Positions 31,869 through 42,058 of a DNA stretch of 64,000 nt are shown here, in pieces (within the stretch, counting starts at the first letter, position 1; each line of letters opens with the position of its first letter). Below the pieces are notes generated by a model. That model saw nothing but the letters and a program-made list of their open reading frames with translations. It searched no databases and was not told where the DNA came from. The DNA comes from Azonexus sp. GTDB taxonomy: Bacteria; Pseudomonadota; Gammaproteobacteria; Burkholderiales; Rhodocyclaceae. The stretch covers positions 91,233 through 155,232 of the forward strand of contig JAGOAU010000006.1 of the NCBI GenBank assembly GCA_017983755.1. Reading direction: 5' to 3'. A program made the translations under genes and the position numbers.

Positions 31869-32518
31869 ATCCGCAGTACCCGCCCGCAGCGCGCGGCGAT
31901 CGCTTCGTCGTGGGTGACGAGCACCAGCGTCGTGCCCTGCTTCGTGTTGAGGTCGAACATCATATCGATGATCTGCTGCCCAGTCGCCGCATCGAGGTTG
32001 CCGGTCGGCTCGTCGGCCAGTACCAGCCGCGGGTTCGGCGCGAAGGCGCGGGCCAGCGCGACGCGCTGCTGCTCGCCGCCCGACAGATGTTTCGGATAGT
32101 GCTTCAGGCGGTGCTCCAGCCCGACACGCACCAGCCAGTCGCGGGCAGTTGCGGTCGACGTCCGCGAACCGGCCAATTCCAGCGGCAGCATGACGTTCTC
32201 CAGCGCCGTCAGCGACGGCAGCAGTTGGAAGGACTGGAAAACGAAGCCGAGCAGCTTGCCGCGCTGGCGCGCCCGCTCGTCTTCGTCGAGCGCCGCCAGC
32301 GAGACGCCGTCGAGACGGATTTCGCCGGCCGTGGGAACATCCAGCCCGGCCAGCAGACCAAGCAGGGTCGACTTGCCCGAGCCCGAGGCGCCGACGATGG
32401 CAACCGTTTCTCCCGGCATGACCGAAAAGGAAATATCCTGCAGAATCGTCAGCGGCTCGCCGCCGTTATCCACCGTCTTGCCCAACGCCAATACTTCAAC
32501 CACCGGTTTTTCCATCAT
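31847..32518 (-). CDS. ABC transporter ATP-binding protein (YbbA/LolD type)
   Basis: A 223-residue MacB/LolD-family ATPase with Walker A GASGSGKST, signature LSGGEQQRVALARAF, Walker B LVLADEPTGNLD and H-loop VTHDEA. It is divergent from tesA with overlapping start codons (CATG at 32515-32518), the ybbA-tesA pairing common in proteobacteria. The usual large permease (YbbP) gene is absent here. I start at the first of two adjacent Met codons (MMEKPVVEV). Confidence 0.9.
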   Translation of the reverse strand: MMEKPVVEVLALGKTVDNGGEPLTILQDISFSVMPGETVAIVGASGSGKSTLLGLLAGLDVPTAGEIRLDGVSLAALDEDERARQRGKLLGFVFQSFQLLPSLTALENVMLPLELAGSRTSTATARDWLVRVGLEHRLKHYPKHLSGGEQQRVALARAFAPNPRLVLADEPTGNLDAATGQQIIDMMFDLNTKQGTTLVLVTHDEAIAARCGRVLRIQSGRLG

Positions 32519-33119
32519 GCGGATCGTCCTGCTCCTGTTTGTCCTGCTCTTCTCTGCCGCCCCGGCGCTCGCCGCCCGCACCATCCTGGTCATGGGCGAT
32601 TCGCTTTCCGCCGGCTACGGCATCCGCCCCGAACAGGCCTGGCCTTCGCTGCTCGGCAAGCGGCTGGCGGAAAAGCGCCTCGATTATAGCGTCGCCAATC
32701 TCTCCATCTCCGGCGAAACCACGGCCGGCGGCCGCGCCCGCCTGCCCGAGGCACTACGCCAGCACAAGCCGGCGGTCGTCGTCATCGCCCTCGGTGCCAA
32801 CGACGGCCTGCGCGGCCTGCCGCTCGCCCAGATGCGCGACAACCTGTCTGCCATGCTCGATGCCGCCCATGCCGCCGGCGCCCGCACGCTGCTGGTCGGT
32901 GTCCGCCTGCCGCCCAATTACGGCCCTTACGCCACCGAATTCGACCGGACCTTCGCCGAGGTCGCCAGACAGAAGAAAAGCGCTCGCCTCGACTTCCTGC
33001 TGGCGCCGATCGCCGCCGAACGCGGCTATTTCCAGGCCGACAACCTGCACCCGACCGCCGAAGCGCAACCGCTGCTCCTCGACACCGTCTGGCCCAGCCT
33101 GCAGCCCCTGCTAAAATAG
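32517..33119 (+). CDS. tesA: Arylesterase / acyl-CoA thioesterase I (SGNH hydrolase)
   Basis: TesA is a periplasmic SGNH hydrolase with thioesterase, esterase and lysophospholipase activity. The 200-residue protein has a signal peptide (about 1-19), block I GDSLSAGYG, block III GANDGLRG, and block V DNLHPTAEAQ with the catalytic Asp and His. The start overlaps the divergent ABC ATPase start. It lies four bases before mnmH. Confidence 0.94.
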   Translation: MRIVLLLFVLLFSAAPALAARTILVMGDSLSAGYGIRPEQAWPSLLGKRLAEKRLDYSVANLSISGETTAGGRARLPEALRQHKPAVVVIALGANDGLRGLPLAQMRDNLSAMLDAAHAAGARTLLVGVRLPPNYGPYATEFDRTFAEVARQKKSARLDFLLAPIAAERGYFQADNLHPTAEAQPLLLDTVWPSLQPLLK

Positions 33120-33123
33120 GCCG

Positions 33124-34185
33124 ATGACGCCTGACCGCCCGCCTTTTCCCGATCTCGGCGAATTCGACGAGATCATCGATGTCCGCTCCCCCGCCGAATT
33201 CGCCGAAGACCACATCCCCGGCGCCATCAACTGCCCGGTACTCGACGACGCCCAGCGCAGCGAGGTCGGCACCCTGTACAAGCAGGTTTCACCCTTCGAG
33301 GCCAAGAAGATCGGCGCGGCGATGGTTTCCGAGAACATCGGCCGCCACTTGCGGGCGAATTTCCTCGACCGCCCCAAGACCTGGAAGCCCCTGATCTACT
33401 GCTGGCGCGGCGGCGAGCGCAGTGGCGCGATGACCACCGTTTTCCGTTCCATCGGCTGGCGCACGATGAAACTCGACGGCGGCTACAAGGCCTGGCGCAG
33501 CCATGTCGTCGAACAACTGGCAACGCTGCCCGGCAATTTCCGCATGCGCGTCATCTGCGGCGCCACCGGCAGCGCCAAGACGCGCATCCTGCAGGAAATC
33601 GCCAGGCTGGGCGAACAGACGCTCGACCTCGAAACGCTGGCCTGCCACAAGGGCTCCGTGCTCGGCATCCTGCCCGGCCAGCCGCAACCCGGCCAGAAAT
33701 GGTTCGAGACTACGCTGCTGCAGGCACTGGCCGGTTTCGATCCGGCGCGGCCGGTGTACGTCGAGGCGGAAAGCCGCAAAATCGGCAACCTGCACGTGCC
33801 GGAAGCGCTGATCGAACGCATCCGGCAAGGCGAATGCCTGCAGGTCGACGCGACGCTCGACGCGCGTGTCGCGTTTCTTCTGGGCGATTACGACTATTTC
33901 CTGACGATGCCGGCGCTGCTGGACGAGCGCCTGGATGCACTCAAACACCTGCAGAGCCGCGAAACGCTTGCCCGTTGGCATGACCTGGTACATGCCGGCA
34001 ACTGGCCGACCCTGGTCCGCGAACTGCTCGAACAGCATTACGATCCGCTCTACCGCCGTTCGCAGAACCAGAATTTCACCGGCTACCAGCACCCGCAGGT
34101 GTTTCCCAGCGCAGACCTGTCGGCCGCCGGCATCGCCCGCCTGGCCGGCGCCATCGCTCAGTCGCGGACGGCGCAGATCGCCTGA
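33124..34185 (+). CDS. mnmH: tRNA 2-selenouridine/geranyl-2-thiouridine synthase
   Basis: MnmH (SelU, YbbB) replaces sulfur with selenium at the wobble 2-thiouridine of some tRNAs, using selenophosphate; geranylation is an intermediate step. The 353-residue protein has an N-terminal rhodanese domain with catalytic Cys in YCWRGGERSG, then a P-loop domain with GATGSAKT. The selenophosphate synthase gene (selD) usually found with it is not adjacent. Its 3' end overlaps the convergent methyltransferase gene by 28 bases. Confidence 0.95.
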   Translation: MTPDRPPFPDLGEFDEIIDVRSPAEFAEDHIPGAINCPVLDDAQRSEVGTLYKQVSPFEAKKIGAAMVSENIGRHLRANFLDRPKTWKPLIYCWRGGERSGAMTTVFRSIGWRTMKLDGGYKAWRSHVVEQLATLPGNFRMRVICGATGSAKTRILQEIARLGEQTLDLETLACHKGSVLGILPGQPQPGQKWFETTLLQALAGFDPARPVYVEAESRKIGNLHVPEALIERIRQGECLQVDATLDARVAFLLGDYDYFLTMPALLDERLDALKHLQSRETLARWHDLVHAGNWPTLVRELLEQHYDPLYRRSQNQNFTGYQHPQVFPSADLSAAGIARLAGAIAQSRTAQIA

Positions 34186-34667
34186 CGCATGGCGGGTTTC
34201 GGCAGGTCGGTATAGCCTTCCTCAAAGGCCAGTTCACGCAGGCCGGCGGCAGCGGCGACCGTGCGCAACTCACCGGGGCGCAGCAGGAAATCGGGATTCG
34301 ACGGTTTTCCATATGCTTCGTTGCCAACCATGAAAGTCTCGTAGATCAGCACCCCGCCCGGCGCCAGCAGCGCGCAGACGTCGGCCATCCGCGGCCGCCA
34401 CAGATAGTTGGTTACCACCACCCCGGCAAATTGCCGGCCGGCCAGCGGCCACTCGTCCGTTTCGAGGTCGGCAACCAGTACCGCAACACCGGACAAACCC
34501 TGCAGCCCGGCCAGCGCCGACCGGTCGCGGTCGACCGCCAGCACGTCACGCCCCCGGGCCGCCAGCCAGCGCGCATGGCGCCCGCTGCCGCAGGCGAGAT
34601 CGAGCATCTGCCCGCCGGCCGGCACCTGCGGCAAATGGCGCAGCACCCACGGCGAAGGGGGTATCAT
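34158..34667 (-). CDS. Class I SAM-dependent methyltransferase
   Basis: A 169-residue Rossmann methyltransferase with SAM motif I MLDLACGSGRHARWLA and the motif II acidic residue in VLAVDRD. The substrate is not known; relatives are labelled TehB-like or UbiE-like only from the SAM fold. I start at the ATG of MIPPSPW. An in-frame ATG at 34697 would overlap the divergent OsmC start codon and the OsmC ribosome binding site, so it is less likely. Confidence 0.85.
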   Translation of the reverse strand: MIPPSPWVLRHLPQVPAGGQMLDLACGSGRHARWLAARGRDVLAVDRDRSALAGLQGLSGVAVLVADLETDEWPLAGRQFAGVVVTNYLWRPRMADVCALLAPGGVLIYETFMVGNEAYGKPSNPDFLLRPGELRTVAAAAGLRELAFEEGYTDLPKPAMRQAICAVRD

Positions 34668-34695
34668 CGCAGCGATTTCATTCGAGGAGCCAGTC

Positions 34696-35103
34696 ATGTC
34701 GGGTAGCGTCGTCGTTCGGGAAAATGGACAGGGAAGATACCAGCAGGAGGTCATCGTCGGCCAGCACCGCCTGATCGCCGACGAGCCGGTCAGCGTCGGC
34801 GGCGCCGATGCCGGCCCCGCCCCGCTCGAGCTCGTGATGGCCGGCCTCGGCGCCTGCACCGCGATGACGGTGCGCATGTACGCCGAGCGCAAGGAGTACC
34901 CGCTGACGCACATCCAGGTCGACGTGACCCACGAAAAACTGGCGGTGGACGGCGTCAACCGCGACCGCATCATGCGCAGCCTGACACTGGAAGGCGACCT
35001 GACCGCCGAACAGCGCGCCCGGCTGCTGGAAATCGCCAGCCGCTGCCCGACCGCACGCATCATTTCGCAACCGGTCATGCTCGAATGCCGGCTCGCGGAT
35101 TAG
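34696..35103 (+). CDS. OsmC family protein
   Basis: OsmC/Ohr proteins are thiol peroxidases that reduce organic hydroperoxides. The 135-residue protein has the two conserved cysteines, in GLGACTAMT and ASRCPTA. The shorter length and MYAERK after the first Cys place it in the YhfA-like OsmC branch, for which the substrate is unclear. GAGGAG lies seven bases before the ATG. Confidence 0.9.
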   Translation: MSGSVVVRENGQGRYQQEVIVGQHRLIADEPVSVGGADAGPAPLELVMAGLGACTAMTVRMYAERKEYPLTHIQVDVTHEKLAVDGVNRDRIMRSLTLEGDLTAEQRARLLEIASRCPTARIISQPVMLECRLAD

Positions 35104-35125
35104 GGGTATTCCCCTATCCCGCGCA

Positions 35126-35142
35126 TGGAAATCATTTTGCAT
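35126..35142 (+). promoter_or_regulatory. Candidate sigma-54 promoter of pat-like gene
   Basis: TGG at 35126-35128 and TTGCAT at 35137-35142 place GG and GC ten bases apart, the -24/-12 spacing of sigma-54 promoters. The middle CACG bases of the consensus are not kept. A sigma-70 -10 like TAGAAT at 35149-35154 is an alternative. Confidence 0.4.
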
Positions 35143-35153
35143 TTGTGCTAGAA

Positions 35154-35168
35154 TTGTGCACTGCACAA
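35154..35168. promoter_or_regulatory. Inverted repeat, possible operator
   Basis: TTGTGC and GCACAA form a perfect inverted repeat around ACT. It lies just after the candidate promoter and 27 bases before the ATG of the acetyltransferase gene, so it could be a regulator site. Confidence 0.5.
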
Positions 35169-35194
35169 TAACGTCCTAAACCAAGGGGCTGAAC

Positions 35195-37888
35195 ATGTTG
35201 GAACAGCATTACCTGACCACGCTCTTCGAGCCGAAATCGGTCGCCGTCATCGGCGCCTCCGACCGCGAAAACGCCGTCGGCAACGTCATCTTCAAGAACA
35301 TCCTCGGCTCCGGCTACAAGGGCCGGCTCTACGCCATCAATCCCAAGCACGAAACCGTGCAGGGCCAGCAGGCCTACAAGTCGATCGAGGAAATCGGCGC
35401 CCGTGTCGAGATGGCCGTGATCGCCACCCGCCCGCAGACGGTGCCGCAGATCATCGAGCAGTGCGGCCGCAGCGGCGTACGCAACGTCATCATCATCACC
35501 GCCGGCTTCTCGGAATCCGGCCACATCGGCGCCGCCCTCGAGCGCAAGACGCTGGAAATCGCCCGTTCGTACAACGTCCGCATCCTCGGCCCCAATTGCC
35601 TCGGCATCATCCGCCCCGACATCGGGCTGAATGCCACCTTCGCCAAAATGACCGCCAACGGCGGCAACCTGGCCCTGGTTTCGCAGTCCGGCGCCATGTG
35701 CTCCGCCGTGCTCGACTGGGCCAAGAGCAACCAGGTCGGCTTCTCGTCGGTCATTTCGCTGGGCATGACGGCCGACGTCGATTTCGGCGAAATCCTCGAT
35801 TACCTGATCTACGACAACCGCACGCACTACATCCTGATGTACGTCGAGGGCATCCGCAACGCCCGCCGCTTCATGAGCGCGCTGCGCTCCGCCGCCCGCA
35901 TCAAGCCGATCATCCTGCTCAAGGCCGGCCGCCATGAAGCCGGCTCGATGGCCGCCGCCACGCACTCCGGGATGGCAGCGGTATCCGACACCGTCTTCGA
36001 CGCCGCCGTGCGCCGGGCCGGCGTCGTCCGGGTGCAGAACGTCGGCCAGTTGTTCTATGCCGCCAAGGCGCTGGCCTCCAAGTTCCGTCCGCTCGGCAAC
36101 CGCCTCGCCATCATCACCAACGGCGGCGGGCCGGGCGCCATGGCCGCCGACCGCGCCGGCGACCTCGGCATTCCGCTGGCGCAACTGTCCAACGAGACGA
36201 TGGCGGCGCTCAACAAGACGCTGCCGACCAACTGGTCGCACAGCAACCCGATCGACATCGCCGGCGACGCAACGCCCGAGCGCTACCGCGACGCCATCCT
36301 CACCGTCACCCATGATCCTGGTGTCGACAGCACGCTGGTCATGCTTTCGCCGCAGGCGATGACCGATCCGATGGAAGTCGCCAAGGCGGTCGTCGAGGTT
36401 TCCGAAAAGGCCAACCGCTCGATCATCTGCTGCTGGATGGGCGAGGAGCAGGTTTCCGCCGCCCGCCGGTTCCTCGAGGATTCCGGCATTCCGGCATTCC
36501 GCATGCCGGAAACGGCGATCGAACTGTTCCACCACATCTCGAAGTACTACCGCAACCAGAAGCTGCTGCTGCAGACGCCGGAACCGACCCGCCAGCACGG
36601 CCGGCCGGAGGCCGAAGGTGCCAAGATGCTGATCGAGGCGCTGCTCGCCGAACGGCGCAAGGTGCTCTCGGAGATGGAATCGAAGGCCATCCTGCGCGCC
36701 TTCAAGGTGCCGGTGGCGCAGACCATGGTCGCCCGCACGGCTACCGAGGCGCTGCTGCTCGCCGAGCAGATTGGCTTCCCGATCGCCATGAAGGTCGATT
36801 CGCCCGACCTGCCGCACAAGTCCGATGCCGGCGGCGTACGCCTCAACATCATGAACGCGCCGGCGGTGCGCAACGCCTATCACGACATCATCGACACTGT
36901 GCAGAAGCGCCACCCGCACGCCAAGATCAACGGCGTCTCGATCGAGCCCTTCCTGTCGCGCCCGAACGGCCGCGAAGTGATGATCGGCGTCTTCCGCGAC
37001 CCGATCTTCGGGCCGGTCATCACCTTCGGCGCCGGCGGCTTCGACGTCGAGATCTTCAGCGACCGCTCGGTCGCCCTGCCGCCGCTGAACGAATTCCTGG
37101 CCAAGGATCTGATCGATTCGACGCGTGCCTCGGTGATCCTCGACCAGTTCCACAACATGCCGCCGGTCGACCGCGCCGCCCTCAAGGAAGTGCTGCTCTG
37201 CATCTCCGAAATGGTCTGCGAGCTGCCGTGGATCATGGAACTCGACCTCAATCCGCTGATCGTCGATGAAAACGGCGCCATCGCCGCCGATGCGCGCATC
37301 GTCATCGACCACGCCGGCGGTGCCAGCGGCGATCGCTACGCCCACATGTCGATCTACCCCTACCCGGTGCACCTGATCCAGGAATGGCAGATGAACGACG
37401 GCAAGGTCGTCACCATTCGCCCGATCCGCCCGGAAGACGCCGAGATGGAGCAGGAGTTCGTCAAGGCCATGTCCGACGAGTCACGCTACTACCGCTTCAT
37501 GGACACCCTGCGCGAACTGACCCAGACCATGCTGGTCCGCTTCACGCAGATCGACTACGACCGCGAAATGGCGCTCGTCGCCACCATGACGGACGACGAA
37601 GGCAAGGAGACGCAAATCGGCGTCGCCCGCTATGTCGGCAATCCGGACGGCGAATCGGTCGAATTCGCGCTCGCCGTCGGCGACAACTGCCAGAAGGCCG
37701 GCGTCGGCCGCAAGCTGATGACGGCGCTGATCGACTGCGCCCGCCAGAAAGGCTACCGCGCCGTGGTCGGCGACGTGCTATCGACCAACGCCAAGATGTT
37801 CCGCCTGATGACCAGTCTCGGCTTCAGCATCCACCCGCACCCCGACGACACCGCCGTCAAGCGCGTCGTCAAGCCGCTGACGGGCTGA
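35195..37888 (+). CDS. Bifunctional acyl-CoA synthetase (NDP-forming)-like / GNAT protein lysine acetyltransferase
   Basis: An 897-residue Pat/YfiQ-like protein. The CoA-binding domain (about 9-135, with SVAVIGAS), a succinyl-CoA-ligase-like domain (about 150-465), and an ATP-grasp domain (about 490-700) are followed by a GNAT acetyltransferase domain (about 735-890, with VGRKLMTALI). Proteins of this type acetylate and so inactivate acetyl-CoA synthetase and other enzymes. The synthetase part often lacks activity in the family; whether it does here is unknown. A terminator follows directly. Confidence 0.93.
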   Translation: MLEQHYLTTLFEPKSVAVIGASDRENAVGNVIFKNILGSGYKGRLYAINPKHETVQGQQAYKSIEEIGARVEMAVIATRPQTVPQIIEQCGRSGVRNVIIITAGFSESGHIGAALERKTLEIARSYNVRILGPNCLGIIRPDIGLNATFAKMTANGGNLALVSQSGAMCSAVLDWAKSNQVGFSSVISLGMTADVDFGEILDYLIYDNRTHYILMYVEGIRNARRFMSALRSAARIKPIILLKAGRHEAGSMAAATHSGMAAVSDTVFDAAVRRAGVVRVQNVGQLFYAAKALASKFRPLGNRLAIITNGGGPGAMAADRAGDLGIPLAQLSNETMAALNKTLPTNWSHSNPIDIAGDATPERYRDAILTVTHDPGVDSTLVMLSPQAMTDPMEVAKAVVEVSEKANRSIICCWMGEEQVSAARRFLEDSGIPAFRMPETAIELFHHISKYYRNQKLLLQTPEPTRQHGRPEAEGAKMLIEALLAERRKVLSEMESKAILRAFKVPVAQTMVARTATEALLLAEQIGFPIAMKVDSPDLPHKSDAGGVRLNIMNAPAVRNAYHDIIDTVQKRHPHAKINGVSIEPFLSRPNGREVMIGVFRDPIFGPVITFGAGGFDVEIFSDRSVALPPLNEFLAKDLIDSTRASVILDQFHNMPPVDRAALKEVLLCISEMVCELPWIMELDLNPLIVDENGAIAADARIVIDHAGGASGDRYAHMSIYPYPVHLIQEWQMNDGKVVTIRPIRPEDAEMEQEFVKAMSDESRYYRFMDTLRELTQTMLVRFTQIDYDREMALVATMTDDEGKETQIGVARYVGNPDGESVEFALAVGDNCQKAGVGRKLMTALIDCARQKGYRAVVGDVLSTNAKMFRLMTSLGFSIHPHPDDTAVKRVVKPLTG

Positions 37889-37910
37889 ACGGGCGCGCCC
37901 CGGCTACCGG

Positions 37911-37936
37911 AAGCCGACCTGCGGGTCGGCTTTTTT
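37911..37936 (+). terminator. Intrinsic terminator after pat-like gene
   Basis: AAGCCGACC and GGTCGGCTT pair around TGCG, followed by a T-run. It lies 22 bases after the stop codon. Confidence 0.85.
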
Positions 37937-38056
37937 GTGGCCCCGGCCACCAAGTGGCGGATGACGCCCGAGCCCGTTCGTAGCGATGCCGATGCGGTTG
38001 TTTTTTCCGCCCGGATTGCGCATCATTCACCCCCCTTTTGCTGCACTGCCACACCC

Positions 38057-40378
38057 ATGCTCGCACCCATCGAACACCGCATCGCCGTCGAACTCGGCGT
38101 CCGCCCGACCCAGGTCGTCGCCGCCATCGCCCTGCTCGACGAAGGCGCCACCGTGCCCTTCATCGCCCGTTACCGCAAGGAAGCAACCGACGGCCTCGAC
38201 GACACCCAGTTGCGCAACCTCGAAGAGCGCCTGACCTATCTGCGCGATCTCGAAGACCGGCGTGCCGCCATCCTTGCCAGCATCGAGGAACAGGGCAAGC
38301 TGACGCCGGAACTCAAGGCCGAGATCGGCGACGCCGAAACCAAGCAGCGCCTCGAAGACCTCTACCTGCCCTACAAGCAGAAGCGCCGCACCAAGGCGCA
38401 GATCGCCCGCGAAGCGGGCATCGAGCCACTCGCGCTGGCGCTGCTGGAAAACCCCGAGCTGGCGCCAGACGAAGAAGCCGAAAAATTTCTCAACGCCGAC
38501 GCCGGCTTCGCCGACACCAAGGCCGTGCTCGATGGCGCCCGGCAAATCCTCATGGAAAAATTCGCCGAAGACGCCGAATTGCTCGGCCAGTTGCGCGTAT
38601 ACCTCAAGGAACACGGCCTGTTGCGGTCGACCGTCGTGGAAGGCAAGGAATCGGAAGGCGCCAAATTCCGCGACTGGTTCGATTTCGCTGAGCCGATTGA
38701 AACCATGCCCTCGCACCGTGCGCTGGCCCTGCTGCGCGGGCGCAACGAAGGGTTCCTGTCGGTCAGTCTGGCGCTCGATTCCGAACTCGACGCCGACAAC
38801 CTCAAGCCCGGCCCCAACCCCTGCGAGCAGCGCATCGCCGCCCGCTTCGGCATCAGGAACCAGAACCGCCCGGCCGACAAATGGCTGCAAGACACCGTGC
38901 GCTGGACCTGGAAGGTCAAGGTCTACACCCACCTCGAACTCGAATTGGTCAATGAACTGCGCGAGCGCGCCGAAGAAGAAGCCATCCGCATCTTCGGCAA
39001 GAACCTGAAAGACCTGCTGCTCGCCGCCCCGGCCGGCCAGCATGTCACGATGGGCATCGACCCCGGCATCCGTACCGGCTGCAAGCTCGCCGTCGTCGAC
39101 GCCACCGGCAAGCTGCTCGACACCGCCACTATCTACCCGCACGAACCGCGCTGCGACTGGGATGGCTCGCTATCCGCCATCGCCCGTATGGCCGCGAAAC
39201 ATGGCGTAACACTGGTCGCCATCGGCAACGGCACCGCCAGCCGCGAAACCGACAAGCTGGTGCAGGACGTGATGAAGCGCTACCCGGAAGCGCGCCTGAC
39301 CAAGATCGTCGTTTCCGAGGCCGGCGCCTCGGTCTATTCCGCCTCAGAACTCGCCGCCAAGGAATTCCCCGATCTCGACGTCTCGATCCGCGGCGCCGTG
39401 TCGATCGCCCGCCGCCTGCAGGACCCGCTCGCCGAATTGGTCAAGATCGAGCCGAAATCGATCGGCGTCGGCCAATACCAGCACGACGTCTCGCAGACCA
39501 AGCTGGCGCGCAATCTCGATGCCGTAGTCGAGGACTGTGTGAACGCCGTCGGCGTCGATGTGAATACCGCCTCGGTGCCGCTGCTCACGCGCATTTCCGG
39601 CCTCAACGGCAGCCTGGCCAGCAACATCGTCGCCTACCGCGACACCCACGGCGCTTTCCGCTCGCGCGACGACCTCAAAAAAGTGCCGCGCCTCGGCGAC
39701 AAGACCTTCGAGCAGGCCGCCGGCTTCCTGCGCGTACCGAACGGCGACAACCCGCTCGATGCTTCGTCGGTGCACCCGGAAGCCTACCCGGTGGTCGAGA
39801 AGATCATTGTCGACCTGAAGAAGCCGATCAAGGAAATCCTCGGCGACAGCCGCGTGCTCAAAGGCCTCAACGCCAGCAAATACACTGACGAACGCTTCGG
39901 CCTGCCGACCGTGCAGGACATCTTCAAGGAACTGGAAAAGCCCGGCCGCGACCCGCGCCCCGAATTCAAGACCGCCACCTTCGCCGACGGCGTCGAGAAA
40001 GTCAGCGACCTGCGCCCCGGCATGATCCTTGAAGGCGTCGTCACCAACGTCGCCGCCTTCGGCGCCTTCGTCGACATCGGCGTCCATCAGGACGGCCTGG
40101 TGCACGTCTCGGCGCTCTCCAACACCTTCGTCAAGGACCCGCACACCGTCGTCAAGGCCGGCCAGGTGGTCAAGGTCAAGGTGCTGGAAGTCGATCTGCA
40201 ACGCCAGCGCATCGCGCTGACCATGCGCATGGGCGACGAGCCGACGCAGGGCAAGCGCCACGACAATGCGCCAGCCGGGCGCAGCAATGCCAACCCGGGC
40301 CGCAATCAACCGCGCAGCACCGGCCCTGCTCCGGCCGGCAATGCAATGGCCTCCGCCTTCGCCAAGTTGAAACGCTGA
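38057..40378 (+). CDS. tex: Tex family RNA-binding transcription accessory protein
   Basis: Tex is a cytoplasmic nucleic-acid-binding protein that affects transcription and toxin expression. The 773-residue protein has the Tex N-terminal domain, a YqgF/RNase H-like domain near 325-430 ([13 protein letters not shown]), helix-hairpin-helix motifs (about 500-560) and a C-terminal S1 domain (about 640-715). The ATG of MLAPIEHR matches the family start; earlier in-frame codons read only intergenic DNA and the terminator. Confidence 0.97.
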   Translation: MLAPIEHRIAVELGVRPTQVVAAIALLDEGATVPFIARYRKEATDGLDDTQLRNLEERLTYLRDLEDRRAAILASIEEQGKLTPELKAEIGDAETKQRLEDLYLPYKQKRRTKAQIAREAGIEPLALALLENPELAPDEEAEKFLNADAGFADTKAVLDGARQILMEKFAEDAELLGQLRVYLKEHGLLRSTVVEGKESEGAKFRDWFDFAEPIETMPSHRALALLRGRNEGFLSVSLALDSELDADNLKPGPNPCEQRIAARFGIRNQNRPADKWLQDTVRWTWKVKVYTHLELELVNELRERAEEEAIRIFGKNLKDLLLAAPAGQHVTMGIDPGIRTGCKLAVVDATGKLLDTATIYPHEPRCDWDGSLSAIARMAAKHGVTLVAIGNGTASRETDKLVQDVMKRYPEARLTKIVVSEAGASVYSASELAAKEFPDLDVSIRGAVSIARRLQDPLAELVKIEPKSIGVGQYQHDVSQTKLARNLDAVVEDCVNAVGVDVNTASVPLLTRISGLNGSLASNIVAYRDTHGAFRSRDDLKKVPRLGDKTFEQAAGFLRVPNGDNPLDASSVHPEAYPVVEKIIVDLKKPIKEILGDSRVLKGLNASKYTDERFGLPTVQDIFKELEKPGRDPRPEFKTATFADGVEKVSDLRPGMILEGVVTNVAAFGAFVDIGVHQDGLVHVSALSNTFVKDPHTVVKAGQVVKVKVLEVDLQRQRIALTMRMGDEPTQGKRHDNAPAGRSNANPGRNQPRSTGPAPAGNAMASAFAKLKR

Positions 40379-40379
40379 T

Positions 40380-41894
40380 ATGGCCGGGCTCTTTCACCTC
40401 ACCACCGCCGCCGGGCGCCGCGTCTGGCGCCTGAGCGTGCGCCTCGCCTGGATCACCGGGCTGGTCGGCCTGGCCATCGTTTCCGGTTTCACGCTCTACG
40501 CGGTCACCATGCTGCCGACGCTGCACCCCTGGCACCTCGAACGCCTGAGCGAGGAATTCACCGCACTGCGCCACGGCGATCTGGATTTCACCGGCTACCT
40601 GAAACAGGAGGAAAAACTCTTCGCCGAGTACCACGAAAAGGTTGCCGGCTGGAACAGCCGCGACGAGGCCTATCTCGCCAGCCGCTTCAACCCGGAAAGC
40701 CCTTTCAACCAACTGGTCGACGGCGCCCCGTTCAACCGTTCCTTCCGCCTGGAGCAGAAGCAGCCCAAGGGCCAGGCCCTGCTCATCCACGGCCTCACCG
40801 ACTCACCCTACTCGGCCAAGGCGCTGGCCGATTCGCTGCACGCGCGCGGCTTCGACGTGACCGTGCTGCGCCTGCCCGGGCACGGCACCCTGCCCTCGAT
40901 GATGGTCGAAATGACCCACCGCGACTGGACCGCCGCCGTGCGCATCGCCGCCCGCGATGTCGCTGCCCGCGTCGCGCCCGGCCAGCCCTTCTACATCGGC
41001 GGCTACTCCACCGGCGGCACGCTGGCCATGCAATATGCGCTCGACGCCCTCGACGACGCCGCGCTGCGCCGCCCGGATCGCGTCCTGCTGATCTCCCCCG
41101 CCATCGAAATCACCCGCGTCGCCGCCCTAGCCTCGATCATCGACTTCTTCAGCGTTATCCCCATCCCGCTGCTCGAAAAAGTCCGCTGGCAGAACGTCAA
41201 CTCCGAGTTCGACCCCTACAAATTCAACTCCTTCCCGGTCAACGCCTCGCGCCAGGTCAACCGCTCGACGCGCGCCCTGCAAGCCTCGCTGCTGCGCGCC
41301 CGGGAAAGCGGCCGCATCAAGCAACTGCCGCCCATCGTCACCTGGCAATCCATTGTCGATTCCACGGTCGGATCAACTGGCGCCGCCGAAACGCTCTACG
41401 GGCAACTGGACGGCGCCGACCACCATCTGGTGCTGTTCGACGTCAATCGAAAGCGCGTCTTCGCCAGCGTGCAACGCCAGCAAACCGGCGAACTGATCGA
41501 ACGCCTGACGCAACAAAAACGCCGCTACCAGCTCGACATCGTCGGCAACACCAACCCGGACACCGCCGCCATCAACATCCGCCAGCTGGCACCCGACGGC
41601 GTTGAAAGCACTCGCGACCCCGGCCTCGCCTGGCCCAGCACCCTCGTCTCGCTTGGCCACGTCGCCCTGCCCTTCCCGCCGGACGACCCGGTCTACGGCT
41701 TCATCCCCGGAAGCGGCCACAACGGCGTCCCGAGCATCGGCTCCTGGCTGTTGCGTGGCGAAAACGGCGCGGTGACAATAACCCTCGGCTCGCTAACCCG
41801 CCTGCGCAGCAATCCATTCTGGGCGCTGATCGATAGCGAAATTCACGCATTGGTCGCAAACGACCTCAAGCAAGCCGCCGCCACACGCCCCTGA
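40380..41894 (+). CDS. Membrane-anchored alpha/beta hydrolase
   Basis: A 504-residue protein with one N-terminal membrane segment (about 21-45) and an alpha/beta-hydrolase domain of serine aminopeptidase S33 type. The oxyanion region is LLIHGLTDSPYS and the nucleophile elbow is GGYSTGG. The late His is probably in the GHNGVPS segment. The long region after residue 330 is not well recognised. The substrate is unknown. It begins one base after the tex stop. Confidence 0.82.
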   Translation: MAGLFHLTTAAGRRVWRLSVRLAWITGLVGLAIVSGFTLYAVTMLPTLHPWHLERLSEEFTALRHGDLDFTGYLKQEEKLFAEYHEKVAGWNSRDEAYLASRFNPESPFNQLVDGAPFNRSFRLEQKQPKGQALLIHGLTDSPYSAKALADSLHARGFDVTVLRLPGHGTLPSMMVEMTHRDWTAAVRIAARDVAARVAPGQPFYIGGYSTGGTLAMQYALDALDDAALRRPDRVLLISPAIEITRVAALASIIDFFSVIPIPLLEKVRWQNVNSEFDPYKFNSFPVNASRQVNRSTRALQASLLRARESGRIKQLPPIVTWQSIVDSTVGSTGAAETLYGQLDGADHHLVLFDVNRKRVFASVQRQQTGELIERLTQQKRRYQLDIVGNTNPDTAAINIRQLAPDGVESTRDPGLAWPSTLVSLGHVALPFPPDDPVYGFIPGSGHNGVPSIGSWLLRGENGAVTITLGSLTRLRSNPFWALIDSEIHALVANDLKQAAATRP

Positions 41895-42058
41895 AACCAC
41901 CTGCCGGAGGCGTTTGCTTAACCGGCAACGCCCCGGCCGCTCGTAGGCAAACATCGGGAACGCCGCCCGCGCTTACATTTCGCAACATCCGGCCAACGGC
42001 GTTTTACATCGCCAAGGCGCAAAATACGTGCATCCAGAAACAGCAGCACACATTCGTC

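Noticed and set aside
34158-34697. Longer methyltransferase starting at 34697
   Set aside because: That ATG would overlap the OsmC start codon and its ribosome binding site; the family start MIPPSPW fits better.
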